Shown here piece by piece: positions 26,591 through 36,171 of a DNA stretch of 64,000 bases; position 1 is the stretch's first letter, and each line of letters begins with the position of its first letter. Source of the DNA: Vibrio qingdaonensis (lineage in GTDB: Bacteria; Pseudomonadota; Gammaproteobacteria; Enterobacterales; Vibrionaceae); contig NZ_JAKRRY010000016.1 in assembly GCF_026191675.1 (NCBI RefSeq), positions 1-64,000 on the forward strand, given 5' to 3'. The position numbers were made by a program, and so were the translations under genes. The notes below the pieces were generated by a model. It saw only the letters and a program-made list of their open reading frames with translations. It did not search any database and was not told the DNA's origin.

Positions 26591-27580
26591 ATGAAACTAA
26601 AAAAATTAGCGGCAATTATGCTTACTGGTGCGATTGCACTTACATCGGCAAGTTCAATGGCAAAAACGTATAAGTTAGCGTCAAACGTACCTGCAGATGG
26701 TCCTCCAGGACAGCTATTGCAAGAGTTTGCTAGCCGCGTAACCGATGATACGGATGGTCGTGTAAAAATTAAAGTCTTCGCAAATGGTACGCTAGGTGGA
26801 CAAGCGCAGTACTTGCAACAAGTACAAAGTGGCGTTATCCAGATGGGGCTTGTGAACTCGGCGATGATGGAAAATATTGAGCCGACGTTTGGTGTTCTCA
26901 ATCTTCCTTATATTTATCGTTCATTCGATGAGTTCAAGATGGTCATGGATAGCGATCTGATTCAGAAAGAACTGTTTTCTTCTACGGCAGATAAGGGCTT
27001 TGAAATTGTTGGGTTCTTAGATAATGGTCCTCGTAGTATCTATTCAACGAAACCAATTAATTCGATAGAGGACTTGAAAGGACTTAAATTACGAGTGATG
27101 TCGAGTCCAACCTATATTGAAATGCTTGAATTGATGGGTACCGCACCAACGCCACTCGACTTTTCTGAAATCTATTCAGCGCTTCAGCAAGGTATGATTG
27201 ATGGTGGAGAAGGGGGTTTAGGCGCGCTTTGGGAAATTAAGTTCGGTGAGCACGCTAAATACGCCATTAAATCAGAACAAACTCGAATGGTTGATCTCAT
27301 TGTAATCAATGATAAAGCGCTTGCTAAGATGAAACCGGAAGATGTTAAAACGGTTCAACGTGTCATGAAAGATGTAACTGAAAAGTCTTACGATGTTGTT
27401 CGTGAGCAAGAAGCTGCATCGATGAAGCTGGCAAAGGAAAAGCTAGGCGTAAAAGTGGTTGAAATCGACAAAGCGCCACTAGTGGCATCAATGGCACCTA
27501 TCTATGAGCGTGCCATGCAAGATCCTGACAAGGGACCAATGCTGAAGAAAGTATTTGAGTTGCAGGGCCGTGAATTTTAA
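26591..27580 (+). CDS. TRAP transporter solute-binding protein, DctP family
   Basis: A 329-residue periplasmic protein with a Sec signal peptide (ends SSMA). DctP-type features: KLASNVPADGPPGQ at the N-terminus, VFANGTLGGQAQYL, LKGLKLRVMSSP with the conserved Arg that binds the carboxylate, QQGMIDGGEGG. It captures an acidic sugar, presumably the unsaturated disaccharide released by the lyase. ATG 26591 follows AAAGGA. A UUCG hairpin lies before the permease gene. Confidence 0.92.
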   Translation: MKLKKLAAIMLTGAIALTSASSMAKTYKLASNVPADGPPGQLLQEFASRVTDDTDGRVKIKVFANGTLGGQAQYLQQVQSGVIQMGLVNSAMMENIEPTFGVLNLPYIYRSFDEFKMVMDSDLIQKELFSSTADKGFEIVGFLDNGPRSIYSTKPINSIEDLKGLKLRVMSSPTYIEMLELMGTAPTPLDFSEIYSALQQGMIDGGEGGLGALWEIKFGEHAKYAIKSEQTRMVDLIVINDKALAKMKPEDVKTVQRVMKDVTEKSYDVVREQEAASMKLAKEKLGVKVVEIDKAPLVASMAPIYERAMQDPDKGPMLKKVFELQGREF

Positions 27581-27595
27581 GCCCCTAAGTGAAAA

Positions 27596-27620
27596 GAGGG
27601 GGAGCTTCGGCTCCCCTTTT
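27596..27620 (+). terminator. Attenuator hairpin between TRAP genes
   Basis: Stem GGGGAGC (27599-27605), loop TTCG, GCTCCCC (27610-27616), then TTTT. Likely a partial terminator giving more binding protein than permease. Confidence 0.75.
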
Positions 27621-27645
27621 AGATTTAAAGGTAAGGTGTGTGGTA

Positions 27646-29589
27646 ATGGCTGAAATAATAAATAAAATTACAAATAGAGATAATGAAATGCCGTCCGGAT
27701 GGAAAGCCCAAGTGATAGGTCTGTATAAACGTCTTGATACGCTAATGTCCGCTATTTTGATAACGCTAATATCTTTAATGAGCGTTTTGATTGTCTACCA
27801 AGTTTTTACACGCTACGTGTTGGGCTCTGCAAGTGGCACATCACAAGAGCTTCTCATTTATTCAATGATTTGGTTGGCCTTTCTTGGTAGTGCAGTGTGT
27901 TTTGGTAAAGGGTCGCACCTTAGTTTACCTCTCGTCTATGACATGCTGACACCGAAAAAACAAAATGTAATTACCACGCTTAATGCCACCCTAGTATGTC
28001 TTTTAGCCGTCATTATGATTGTTGGTGGTCTTGGGGCTGTGGAAAAGAATGCGAGCTTCTTAACACCTATGATGCAAGTGTCGATGTCGGTACTTCAATC
28101 GATCTTATGGTTGGCTGGCGGGTTGATGATTATTCAGCAAGTCGGACGCGTGATTGAGTTGATAGGTTTTAATAAAACCCTCGCAATGAGCTTTGCGACA
28201 TCCAGTGCAATCTTGCTAGTGATCGCGGTCGTCTATACGTTTTTTCAATCGACGGAATACTATGAATATTTAGTTGACGAGCATATCGAAATAACATCAA
28301 CCATCGTCTTATTTACGGTTTTCTTTGCATTATTGGCCATTAGCCTGCCGATAGCCGTTGGGCTAGCGTATTCTGGTCTAATTGCGTTGTCTCTTCAGTT
28401 AGATTTCGAAATGCTAATTATGACTTCTAGCGAAAAGTTATTTAGCGGTCTGGAAAGTTTCGGTTTCTTAGCACTACCATTTTTCATTCTTGCCGGAAAC
28501 TTGATGAACCAAGGTGGCATTGCTCGTCGCTTGATTGAGCTCGCCTTATTAATTGGTAGAAAAATACCGGGCAGTCTCTGGCACTCCAATGTTATCGTAA
28601 ACATGTTATTTGGCTGTTTGTCTGGATCTGGTATCGCAGCGGCAACGGCGATTGGTGGGGTAATGACTCCAATGGCGAAAGAAAAAGGCTATGACATGTC
28701 GGTGACAACGGCGATCAACGCTGCGTCTGCACCAACAGGTATGCTGATTCCACCAACGGGTGTATTCATCATCTATTCGATGATTACTGGCGGCAGCGCG
28801 TCTATTGCTGCGATGTTCTTAGCTGGCTACATTCCAGGCTTGATGATGGGACTTTCCGTTGTCGTGGCCGCGTATTTTTATGCGAAACGATTAGGGTACA
28901 AAACAGATACGGAATCTAAATCGTTAAAATCTATTCTCGATGTGGTTTGGAAAACCGTACCGAGCCTGACCATGATTGTCGTGATTATTGGTGGCATTTT
29001 AACTGGTGTCTTTACTGCAATTGAAGCTGGGGGAATTGCTGTTCTCTATAGTTTGGTATTGTCTTTGTGTTATCGCACACTGACTTGGTCTTCATTAGCG
29101 AAAACATTGCGTGATTCAGCCTTAATGTCAGCGGTCATTTTGTTTCTCATTTCATGCTCAGGTTTAATGAGCTGGAGTATGACCTTTGCGAGCATACCTG
29201 ACACGATAGGCGAGCTTTTGGTCACGGTATCTGATAACAAAATTGTCTTATTACTGCTGATGAACGTAACGTTACTATTGGTTGGCATCTTTATGGATAT
29301 GGCGCCAGCACTGCTTATCTTTACGCCAATATTTTACCCTGTAGCGATGTCTCTTGGCGTCGACCCAGTACAGTTTGGTGTCATCATTGTTTACAACCTA
29401 TGTATGGGGCTGATTACGCCACCTGTGGGTACCGTACTCTTTGTTTCTTGTAGTGTAACGGGACAAAAAATCACGAGTATTGTGAAACCACTACTGCCAA
29501 TCTTCTTGTTGCAGTTTATTGGGCTCATGCTCATCACATACTTCCCAATATTTACGATGGGGTTGCCAAACTTATTTGGTGTTAATTAA
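27646..29589 (+). CDS. TRAP transporter fused permease, DctQM
   Basis: A 647-residue inner-membrane protein. Residues about 20-180 are the four-helix DctQ domain (VLIVYQVFTRYVLG, LIYSMIWLAFLGSAV); about 215-647 is the DctM large subunit with some 12 helices (LALPFFILAGNLM, NVIVNMLFGCLSGSG, PPTGVFIIYSMITG, GLITPPVGTVLFV). Fusion of the two is common in sialic-acid and uronate transporters. ATG 27646 is preferred because the upstream frame runs through the hairpin; AGGTG precedes it. Confidence 0.92.
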   Translation: MAEIINKITNRDNEMPSGWKAQVIGLYKRLDTLMSAILITLISLMSVLIVYQVFTRYVLGSASGTSQELLIYSMIWLAFLGSAVCFGKGSHLSLPLVYDMLTPKKQNVITTLNATLVCLLAVIMIVGGLGAVEKNASFLTPMMQVSMSVLQSILWLAGGLMIIQQVGRVIELIGFNKTLAMSFATSSAILLVIAVVYTFFQSTEYYEYLVDEHIEITSTIVLFTVFFALLAISLPIAVGLAYSGLIALSLQLDFEMLIMTSSEKLFSGLESFGFLALPFFILAGNLMNQGGIARRLIELALLIGRKIPGSLWHSNVIVNMLFGCLSGSGIAAATAIGGVMTPMAKEKGYDMSVTTAINAASAPTGMLIPPTGVFIIYSMITGGSASIAAMFLAGYIPGLMMGLSVVVAAYFYAKRLGYKTDTESKSLKSILDVVWKTVPSLTMIVVIIGGILTGVFTAIEAGGIAVLYSLVLSLCYRTLTWSSLAKTLRDSALMSAVILFLISCSGLMSWSMTFASIPDTIGELLVTVSDNKIVLLLLMNVTLLLVGIFMDMAPALLIFTPIFYPVAMSLGVDPVQFGVIIVYNLCMGLITPPVGTVLFVSCSVTGQKITSIVKPLLPIFLLQFIGLMLITYFPIFTMGLPNLFGVN

Positions 29590-29638
29590 CTCGTAAGTCT
29601 GCTTTACCGTATTACCTTTCAGTTAATATACCTATAAA

Positions 29639-29667
29639 CGCCTTGCCTACTCGGGTCAGGCGCTTTT
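29639..29667 (+). terminator. Weak hairpin after dctQM
   Basis: Short stem CGCCT (29639-29643) with AGGCG (29658-29662) then CTTTT; may partly separate the lyase gene from the TRAP genes. Confidence 0.4.
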
Positions 29668-29703
29668 AGGAGTGCCGCTTATATATATAAAGGAATAAAA
29701 ATA

Positions 29704-31353
29704 ATGAAAAATACACAGCATCGCCTGCCTAAAACTGTGCTCTATACAGCGCTATTTTTGATGCCAGGACTCGCTACTGCTGATGCCGTTTGCCCACTGT
29801 TTCACGTCGGTATTGACAATGCGTCAGATTCCAGCGGCAATGATGGACATGGCCCCGAATATACCATTGACCGGAATTTAATGGATGGTTCGCGTTGGTC
29901 ATCGGCTGGAGATGGACAAGAAATTAGCTACGACTTGGGAGCGGTTAAATCGGTCAGCCAGATTGATATGGCGTTCTATCAAGGCGATGTAAGAAAGGCG
30001 TTCTTTAAGGTCGATACTTCATTGGATGGCAAGACTTGGAGTACGGCTTTAGGGTGCACTGAATCAAATGGCAGTACGAGTGGATTTGAAGCGTTCCCAT
30101 TTTCTGAAGTGGAGGCGCGCTTTGTTCGTGTCACAGGGTATGGTAATTCTAATGCTGACTCCAGTAAATGGAACAGCATTATTGAGACGCGCATTATGAG
30201 TTGCACTCAAGATATGGCGGTTGCGAACCAGAAAGTGACTTACATTAGCGGCGAACCAGTAGTAGCGCGTGACCAAAAATTAGTAGGGGATGCATTAACG
30301 CTAAGATCGAAATTATATGGTCATGCTGCTGTGTATCCTGAAAGTGAAATTGTTGACGGCCAATTCTCTATCTTAGGTAACGATGCTCCTAAGGGCGTGC
30401 TGTATCGTAATCCGAAAGGTGGCGTGGACGGAACCCCTGCTTATTTATTTCGTTTAAATGGTGGTCGTCGAATTGAATTGAGTACGGCGTATGTCTCCGA
30501 TGATATTGCCGCTCAATATACGCCAGAGTATGTTACGAATCTGCTAAAGATTGAAGATGTATACCGTCTATCGAATCTTGGTGAATACGGAGATACGTTC
30601 ACATACGAGTGGAGCGTTCGATTCCCATATTTACCTGCAAATGGCCAAGAGGGCATTATTTCTCAATGGCATGGGCGCCCGGACAAAACACTGACTCAAG
30701 ATCCCGAGGGTAATCTGACATATAACAGCGTTGAAGAGATGGTGGATATTCGCAATCAAATGGATATCTCGGCAGAAATTGATCAAGGGATAGGTTATGT
30801 GAAAGGCACTCAACAGCCTAATGGTTGGAAAGTTGATTCCTATCAGCGCCCTATTGGTGAACTGGCAATTTATGATAATTACCTTTACTTATTTTTCCGT
30901 AATGACCCAAACCGCCTGTCCGGAACCGATGCGGATTCTCCAGTACCGCATCCTGGGAAAAATCCGCTACCGTATATAAAAGAAGGCAATAAGGTGTCCT
31001 CTGTTGTGGTTTGGGAGAGAAAGCTAAGTGATGTGCCGGTTGATGAGTGGATAGATCTTAAGTTAGAAATTAAGTATGCCACTTATAGCGAAACGGAGGA
31101 TAAAGTGCTGGAGAGTGGTTATGCTAAGTTTTGGGTAAATGGAAAGCTTGAAGCTGACTACCAAGGTGCCATTGGAAAAAATGACCAATTCCCTCCTTAT
31201 TTTCAGCATGGGGTTTACACGGGTAGAGGGATGGCTGTAGATCATAGTGGCTATCGCTATTTAGTCAATGGAACGCCTTGGACCCTAAAAACAGCTGGGC
31301 CAATCAAAACCTCACAGACGAACTTGGCTAATAAACTGGAACCTAACCAATAG
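29704..31353 (+). CDS. Exported polysaccharide lyase, CBM32 plus heparin-lyase-I-like domain
   Basis: A 549-residue exported protein (signal peptide ending ATA). Residues about 30-165 are an F5/8 type C (CBM32) carbohydrate-binding module (SDSSGNDGHGPEYTIDRN, WSSAGDGQEISYDLG, VRVTGYGNSN). Residues about 235-535 resemble the heparin lyase I / polysaccharide lyase beta-jelly-roll family (FTYEWSVRFPYLP, GIISQWHGRPD, VDEWIDLKLEIKYA, FWVNGKLEADY, FQHGVYTG). It would cut a uronate-containing polymer outside the cell and supply unsaturated disaccharides to the TRAP system and GH88. The precise polymer is not readable from sequence; no sulfatase is nearby. Confidence 0.75.
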   Translation: MKNTQHRLPKTVLYTALFLMPGLATADAVCPLFHVGIDNASDSSGNDGHGPEYTIDRNLMDGSRWSSAGDGQEISYDLGAVKSVSQIDMAFYQGDVRKAFFKVDTSLDGKTWSTALGCTESNGSTSGFEAFPFSEVEARFVRVTGYGNSNADSSKWNSIIETRIMSCTQDMAVANQKVTYISGEPVVARDQKLVGDALTLRSKLYGHAAVYPESEIVDGQFSILGNDAPKGVLYRNPKGGVDGTPAYLFRLNGGRRIELSTAYVSDDIAAQYTPEYVTNLLKIEDVYRLSNLGEYGDTFTYEWSVRFPYLPANGQEGIISQWHGRPDKTLTQDPEGNLTYNSVEEMVDIRNQMDISAEIDQGIGYVKGTQQPNGWKVDSYQRPIGELAIYDNYLYLFFRNDPNRLSGTDADSPVPHPGKNPLPYIKEGNKVSSVVVWERKLSDVPVDEWIDLKLEIKYATYSETEDKVLESGYAKFWVNGKLEADYQGAIGKNDQFPPYFQHGVYTGRGMAVDHSGYRYLVNGTPWTLKTAGPIKTSQTNLANKLEPNQ

Positions 31354-31407
31354 TATCAGTTAAGATTTTTCGCTCAGTATAGTTTCTACTGGAACGGTAA
31401 GTACAAG

Positions 31408-31440
31408 TGGTCATGTTTCTATGTAAGCTTGACCATTTTT
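31408..31440 (+). terminator. Terminator after the lyase
   Basis: Stem TGGTCA (31408-31413) with TGACCA (31430-31435) followed by TTTTT. Confidence 0.65.
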
Positions 31441-31452
31441 CTGAGTAACCGC

Positions 31453-32370
31453 TTACTGTTTCCTATTTTGAGTATGCTCCCAGCGATTTTCAGTTAATCG
31501 GTATTGTTTAAGGGTGTCGAGGACGTGTACGAGTACTGGTCCTGATGCGTGACTTCGCGATACTAGGCAGCCCACCGCCGTTAGCCAACCATTAAATTCA
31601 TGTGCGACAGGTAATGAAACCACCGAGTTCTGCTCTAACGATGTCTTGATAAGTAGCTCAGGAACGAGCGCCCAACCAATACCTTGGCGCACAAGATCAA
31701 TAAGGGTTTGGTGATTATTGGCATACCAGAGCTTGGAGCTAATTCCGTAGCTGAACCACAGTTCTTTTTGTTTCGCACTACGGTGGACGCATTGGCGATA
31801 AAGTTTTAGATCATCATGCTCTACGATAGGAAGCGCGGCTAACGGGTGCTCCGGTGAAGCAATGGTCAAAAACTTCGCCTGTCCCATAATAAAAAAGTCC
31901 ATGTCGACTTTTAGCTCCCCATCGGCGAATACAATACCCGCGTGCGCTTTTCCCGTACGAATTAGATCTTCAATATCGAAGCTAGAAGCCGTGATGATTT
32001 CAAAGTGCGTAATGGGAAACTGGTCGGCTAACGGGGTCAATATACTTAAAAAATCATCGCTGACCATACTTTCATCGATAGCGATGACAAGCTCATGTTC
32101 GTACGCATTAGTGAGCGCCGTCGCCTTTTGATCGAAGTAAACCTGTTGCTGCAATATAGATCGCGCAATGGGCAGTAAGGCCTCACCACTTTTTGTTAAG
32201 GTAGGTGTGTTTTTATCTCGGTTGAATAACTCTTGGTTAACGGCAATTTCAAGGTTAGCCACGGCTTGACTGACACCTGATTGAGCACGCTTTAGTTTGC
32301 GTGCCGCCGCTGAGAATGAGCCATTTTCACATACCGTGACGAAGACTCTTAATTGTTCAAAGCTGTACAT
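31453..32370 (-). CDS. LysR-family regulator
   Basis: A 305-residue LysR protein: N-terminal HTH MYSFEQLRVFVTVCENGSFS, AARKLKRAQSGVSQAVANLE; C-terminal effector domain. It is divergent from a PACE pump, the arrangement of AceR with AceI in Acinetobacter, so it probably activates that pump in response to a cationic biocide or polyamine. ATG 32370 begins the conserved fold; the longer frame starts inside the promoter gap. Confidence 0.9.
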   Translation of the reverse strand: MYSFEQLRVFVTVCENGSFSAAARKLKRAQSGVSQAVANLEIAVNQELFNRDKNTPTLTKSGEALLPIARSILQQQVYFDQKATALTNAYEHELVIAIDESMVSDDFLSILTPLADQFPITHFEIITASSFDIEDLIRTGKAHAGIVFADGELKVDMDFFIMGQAKFLTIASPEHPLAALPIVEHDDLKLYRQCVHRSAKQKELWFSYGISSKLWYANNHQTLIDLVRQGIGWALVPELLIKTSLEQNSVVSLPVAHEFNGWLTAVGCLVSRSHASGPVLVHVLDTLKQYRLTENRWEHTQNRKQ

Positions 32371-32514
32371 GGGTATGCCTCTATTCGCGATGTTTACTAA
32401 GTGAATAACAAAATAAGCTATCACCAATTGTGATGGCTGTTAACTTTATTTGCACGCTCACCCTGACATAATCCCAACTTCATTTTTGAGTAAGTAAGCA
32501 GGTTGGAGCAAATT

Positions 32515-32955
32515 ATGGGAACACTAGAGCGTGTTTTTCATTCGGTATTATTTGAAACGTTGGCAGTCACATCGTCTATCCTTGGATTGGCGTTGTTTAC
32601 CGATCATGATATCGGAGCGCTATCAGGAACAATGATAGTTATCGCTACGATGGCGATGATCTGGAATTATTTGTTTAATTTGGGGTTTGATAGAGTAATG
32701 CCGGGTGAGAAAACCCAGCGGTCAATGTCACTACGAGTCATTCATGTCCTACTATTTGAGGCGGGATTGCTGTTTTTCACTATTCCAGTGATGGCTTTTA
32801 TTCTGAAGGTGAGTTTGTGGCAAGCATTGTTAATGGATTTAGGCGTGACGATATTCATCACCATCTATGCGTTTCTTTTTAACCTTATCTATGACCATGT
32901 TCGGGCTCATGTGTTGCAGCGAAGAGTGTTAAAAGGTGTTAGAGCGGTATCGTAG
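32515..32955 (+). CDS. PACE family efflux transporter (AceI-like)
   Basis: A 146-residue inner-membrane protein made of two tandem bacterial transmembrane pair domains, four helices. The essential Glu in helix 1 is at VFHSVLFETLA; WNYLFNLGFDR and the mirrored YAFLFNLIYDHVR are family motifs. PACE pumps expel chlorhexidine-like biocides and, physiologically, short diamines. ATG 32515 has GGAG eight bases before it; an in-frame TTG at 32503 is less likely. Confidence 0.92.
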   Translation: MGTLERVFHSVLFETLAVTSSILGLALFTDHDIGALSGTMIVIATMAMIWNYLFNLGFDRVMPGEKTQRSMSLRVIHVLLFEAGLLFFTIPVMAFILKVSLWQALLMDLGVTIFITIYAFLFNLIYDHVRAHVLQRRVLKGVRAVS

Positions 32956-33085
32956 GAAAGTGAATGTCTGATATTTCGATTTTTAATCAATAGGTTTTAA
33001 CTATTGAATAATTAGATTTAATCTGTTTTGTTCGTTGAAAAGTGTTGGGTATAGTGGAGACAATTGAACACAACAGGACAACATC

Positions 33086-33493
33086 ATGGCGAAAACACTT
33101 AGGTTTGCATCAATTCACTTTACCATTGCATTTAGCGTGGCGTATGTTTTTACTGGTGAGATCATTCTGAGTAGCATGATCGCCATGCTGGAACCCGCAG
33201 TGAATACAGTGGCGTTTTATTTCCATGAAAAGTTATGGGAAAAATCGCAATGGCTGAAGTCATTAAGTCAAAATGTTCGCATTAAAACGGCGTCATTTGC
33301 AGTGGTTCATTATAGTGTCGCGTTTTCGGTGGTATACGCACTGACCGGAAGTATGGTTGCTGGTGGAGCCGTGGCATTGCTGGAGCCCGCAATTAATACG
33401 GTAGCTTACTTTTTACATGAAAAATCATGGAATAAAAGAGTTGGCAGCAAGAACAAGCTTATGCCATGTTCAACGGATTGTGTGGTGGCGTAA
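33086..33493 (+). CDS. DUF2061 membrane protein
   Basis: A 135-residue protein with two copies of the DUF2061 unit: FASIHFTIAFSVAYVFTGE to EPAVNTVAFYFHEKLW and AVVHYSVAFSVVYALTG to EPAINTVAYFLHEKSW. Each has two membrane helices. Function is unknown; it is common in Vibrio and related bacteria. Monocistronic with a strong terminator at 33530. Confidence 0.88.
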   Translation: MAKTLRFASIHFTIAFSVAYVFTGEIILSSMIAMLEPAVNTVAFYFHEKLWEKSQWLKSLSQNVRIKTASFAVVHYSVAFSVVYALTGSMVAGGAVALLEPAINTVAYFLHEKSWNKRVGSKNKLMPCSTDCVVA

Positions 33494-33529
33494 TCGAGAA
33501 GCCGCGCTTTGAAATATTCATAAACGAAC

Positions 33530-33557
33530 AACGCCAGAGAGTGATCTCTGGCGTTTC
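33530..33557 (+). terminator. Rho-independent terminator
   Basis: Stem AACGCCAGAGA (33530-33540), loop GTGA, TCTCTGGCGTT (33545-33555), then T; between the convergent DUF2061 and lipoprotein genes. Confidence 0.8.
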
Positions 33558-33599
33558 TCATCGATAATTTAACGGTTATTACCGTGATCGAAATACAGA

Positions 33600-34889
33600 C
33601 TAAGAACTGACAGAGTTGGATTCGGAAATAACCTCTGGTGCCTCTGGGTCTAAAACATCAGTATCTGGCGCTGCGTTTACTGCAGGAGAAACGGCAGCTG
33701 GTGTTTCTGGGGCAACGTCCTCTCTTTGGGCTTTTTCCAACTCAGGCTGAGTTACTACAGTGTCTAATTGGGCTAATTTTTGTGTTTCAAGCGAGCTGAT
33801 TTTACTTTGCAGCGCTCGTTTTTCTGCCATAAGCTGATTTGCCTGATCAGCCGTTGCCTCTGCATCTTGTTTGATTTGCTCGAGCTCTAATGTCAGTGAT
33901 TGCCATTTCTCATCATCGCTTTTTTGAGTATCCAGCATTGAGCTTTCAATGTATTTTGCATGCTCAATGAGCGTTTTATTTCTGTGGTCACCAGTGGCAG
34001 AGGCAACAGCAATGGCGTGGAGGCGTGCTTCTAAGTTTAGAATATAGCGCTCATATTGCTTTTCAGGTAGTGATTTGAGCTCTCGAACTTGCTGAACGAC
34101 CTTATCTGTACGTTGCAATGCAAATGAAACCGTATCGGCGCGAACTTGTATTTCTTTATGATTACGAGGCGATGACTGAATAAAGGCTTCTGCTTTAGAA
34201 AGCGTTGCTTCAGAACGTGCCATAACCAACGGGGCATCAACAGAATAACGTTGTTTCTTCTGTTGGCTAAATTGTTGCTTAGCATCGCCTAAATAGTGTT
34301 TAGTGACAGATTTAGCTTCTAGTTGGTGTTGTTTAGTCTCTAATGCAATTAATCTTTCGTTGTCAATAGATTCATTATTGGCAACATAATCTACAGTGCG
34401 TTTAAATTGCTGCTCAACACGTTTAAATTCAGTTGGGAATAGGGATTGTGCATTTGCCTTCTCTAAATAGGTATTGTTTTCAAAAGATACCGACATCACT
34501 GACAATACGCGCTGCTTTGTGGCAATGGCGCTCCGGTATGCCAGTTCAAATTCATCTAATGATGCAGTCATTTCCTGACCATAGTTTTGGCTGGAAAATA
34601 GATCTGAATCGTTGATTTTTCTTGGTTCATGCTCAAACTCAGAATAAGCATGACGAGCCTCTTTTAGCGCTTCTGTCATGGCTGAATAGGCTTGCGTAGC
34701 ATACCATTTAAGCTCTTCGTCGCTGTGCCGTGATGTGGCATCATCAAGCTTTACTTTTAGTGTGTCATACAGGTCAAGCTGAATATTGGTAGATGCTGCT
34801 TGTTTTGATTCATCTGATGAAGTAGACGCACAGCCAAATAATGAAGTTGCCAATATAAGGCAGGCTAGCGTTTTGACAGGTTGTTGCAT
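33600..34889 (-). CDS. Coiled-coil lipoprotein of unknown function
   Basis: A 429-residue envelope protein. The signal peptide ends in the lipobox LFGC, so Cys20 is lipidated. Most of the rest is helical and rich in Lys, Gln, Glu and Ala (long coiled coils at about 150-215 and 305-370, for example SLTLELEQIKQDAEATADQA), and the C-terminal 55 residues are Pro/Glu/Ala-rich and probably disordered. I do not recognise the family. It stands alone. Confidence 0.75.
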   Translation of the reverse strand: MQQPVKTLACLILATSLFGCASTSSDESKQAASTNIQLDLYDTLKVKLDDATSRHSDEELKWYATQAYSAMTEALKEARHAYSEFEHEPRKINDSDLFSSQNYGQEMTASLDEFELAYRSAIATKQRVLSVMSVSFENNTYLEKANAQSLFPTEFKRVEQQFKRTVDYVANNESIDNERLIALETKQHQLEAKSVTKHYLGDAKQQFSQQKKQRYSVDAPLVMARSEATLSKAEAFIQSSPRNHKEIQVRADTVSFALQRTDKVVQQVRELKSLPEKQYERYILNLEARLHAIAVASATGDHRNKTLIEHAKYIESSMLDTQKSDDEKWQSLTLELEQIKQDAEATADQANQLMAEKRALQSKISSLETQKLAQLDTVVTQPELEKAQREDVAPETPAAVSPAVNAAPDTDVLDPEAPEVISESNSVSS

Positions 34890-35167
34890 TTTCTATCCTT
34901 AGAATTGTTTTTATGTAATATACCCAGGCAATAAAATACACTAAGTACCTGGATTATATAGAAATGCATATAATTTATAAATGTATTTTATTGACACTTA
35001 GCTGACACGGTCATTGAATTACTCAATGGAAAGAGATTGTTTGAATTATTCATTAATCATGGTGATATTCTTGACTATTGATGTGTATTTTATGAATGCA
35101 TTGGATTTGGTGGGGCGGATATAGGAACGAAATGTGTATAAAATCTGACTAGATGAGCAATGGGAGT
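34890..35167. other. Intergenic, no gene seen
   Basis: AT-rich upstream region of the lipoprotein gene; no convincing frame or structured RNA. Confidence 0.5.
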
Positions 35168-35197
35168 AAAAGCTAGCCGTCACCACGGTTAGCTTTT
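35168..35197 (-). terminator. Terminator of the phnW-pbfA-phnX operon
   Basis: Stem AAAAGCTAGCCGT (35168-35180), loop CACC, ACGGTTAGCTTTT (35185-35197), with A and T ends on both sides; about 125 bases after phnX. Confidence 0.7.
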
Positions 35198-35322
35198 GTA
35201 TGTTAGATTAGCTACAACACGAAGAGTTTTGTGATCAAAATTCATAATGTTGTTTGTCGTTGAAGACGATTACATTCGCCGCTTTATTCGCTTTATCACG
35301 TTTATCTCTACAGCACGCTTTT

Positions 35323-36171
35323 CTAAGGTCGTTCACCTGCGCCCAAACGTTTTTCTATATCACAGATCACACTAGGAAGGTCATTAATCGTATCAATTAA
35401 ATAGTGTGGTGAAGCTTTACCAAGCTTTTCACGTGCTCTTTCGCGAGCCGCATTTAATGTGGCTTCATCGGCTGCTTGGTATTCTTCTAAGGTTAAGCCA
35501 GCTTCATTACCCGATAGTAATAGTCCGACTGTCCACATTCCGGCGTTGTGACCTTCTTCAATACCGGGAGCGGCATCGTCAACTTTTACGCAAGCGCCAA
35601 CACAAGTGACATTTAGCTCAATCATGTTTTTTAGTGCCATGAACGGAGCTGGGCGACCACCTTGAGAAAGGTCATCCGTTGCCACAATATAGTCCGGCTC
35701 ATAGCCATAGTCTTTCGCAGCAGGGATCAAGACATCCATGACCTCTCTTGGGTAACCTGAGCAAGAACCTATTTTAATACCTTGCTGCTTTAGCCCGTTG
35801 ACCACATCGATAGCGTTGAGAATAGGTTCGGCATGATCGGCGACTTTTGCTTTTTGTAGCGGCATAAATGTCGCGTAAATTTGGTCGATATCGCTGTCAG
35901 TCATCGTGCGACCAAACTGCTTTTCCCAGCGCTGAGCAACGGCTGGCAGGTGACCGACCGCTTTAATATGATCCCATTTACCAATGCCCATTGGCTCACG
36001 TGCTTCGGCAAGCGTAATGTCAAAGTCATAACCTTGCCTAAAGGCTTCCACAAAAATACTGGTGGGTGCGAATGAACCAAAGTCGACAATGGTGCCGGCC
36101 CAGTCAAAAACGATGGCTTGAACAGGCGACTTAGTGGAGGCACTTGGTGTTGCTGAATAGAGATTAGACAT
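35323..36171 (-). CDS. phnX: Phosphonoacetaldehyde hydrolase PhnX
   Basis: A 282-residue HAD enzyme (phosphonatase) that cleaves phosphonoacetaldehyde to acetaldehyde and phosphate. The nucleophile Asp23 is in [13 protein letters not shown], the Schiff-base Lys65 in [11 protein letters not shown], and SGYPREVM and [13 protein letters not shown] complete the HAD core. Length is close to the family (about 270). Its ATG overlaps the pbfA stop by eight bases. Last gene of the operon; it takes the product of both PhnW and PbfA. Confidence 0.95.
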   Translation of the reverse strand: MSNLYSATPSASTKSPVQAIVFDWAGTIVDFGSFAPTSIFVEAFRQGYDFDITLAEAREPMGIGKWDHIKAVGHLPAVAQRWEKQFGRTMTDSDIDQIYATFMPLQKAKVADHAEPILNAIDVVNGLKQQGIKIGSCSGYPREVMDVLIPAAKDYGYEPDYIVATDDLSQGGRPAPFMALKNMIELNVTCVGACVKVDDAAPGIEEGHNAGMWTVGLLLSGNEAGLTLEEYQAADEATLNAARERAREKLGKASPHYLIDTINDLPSVICDIEKRLGAGERP

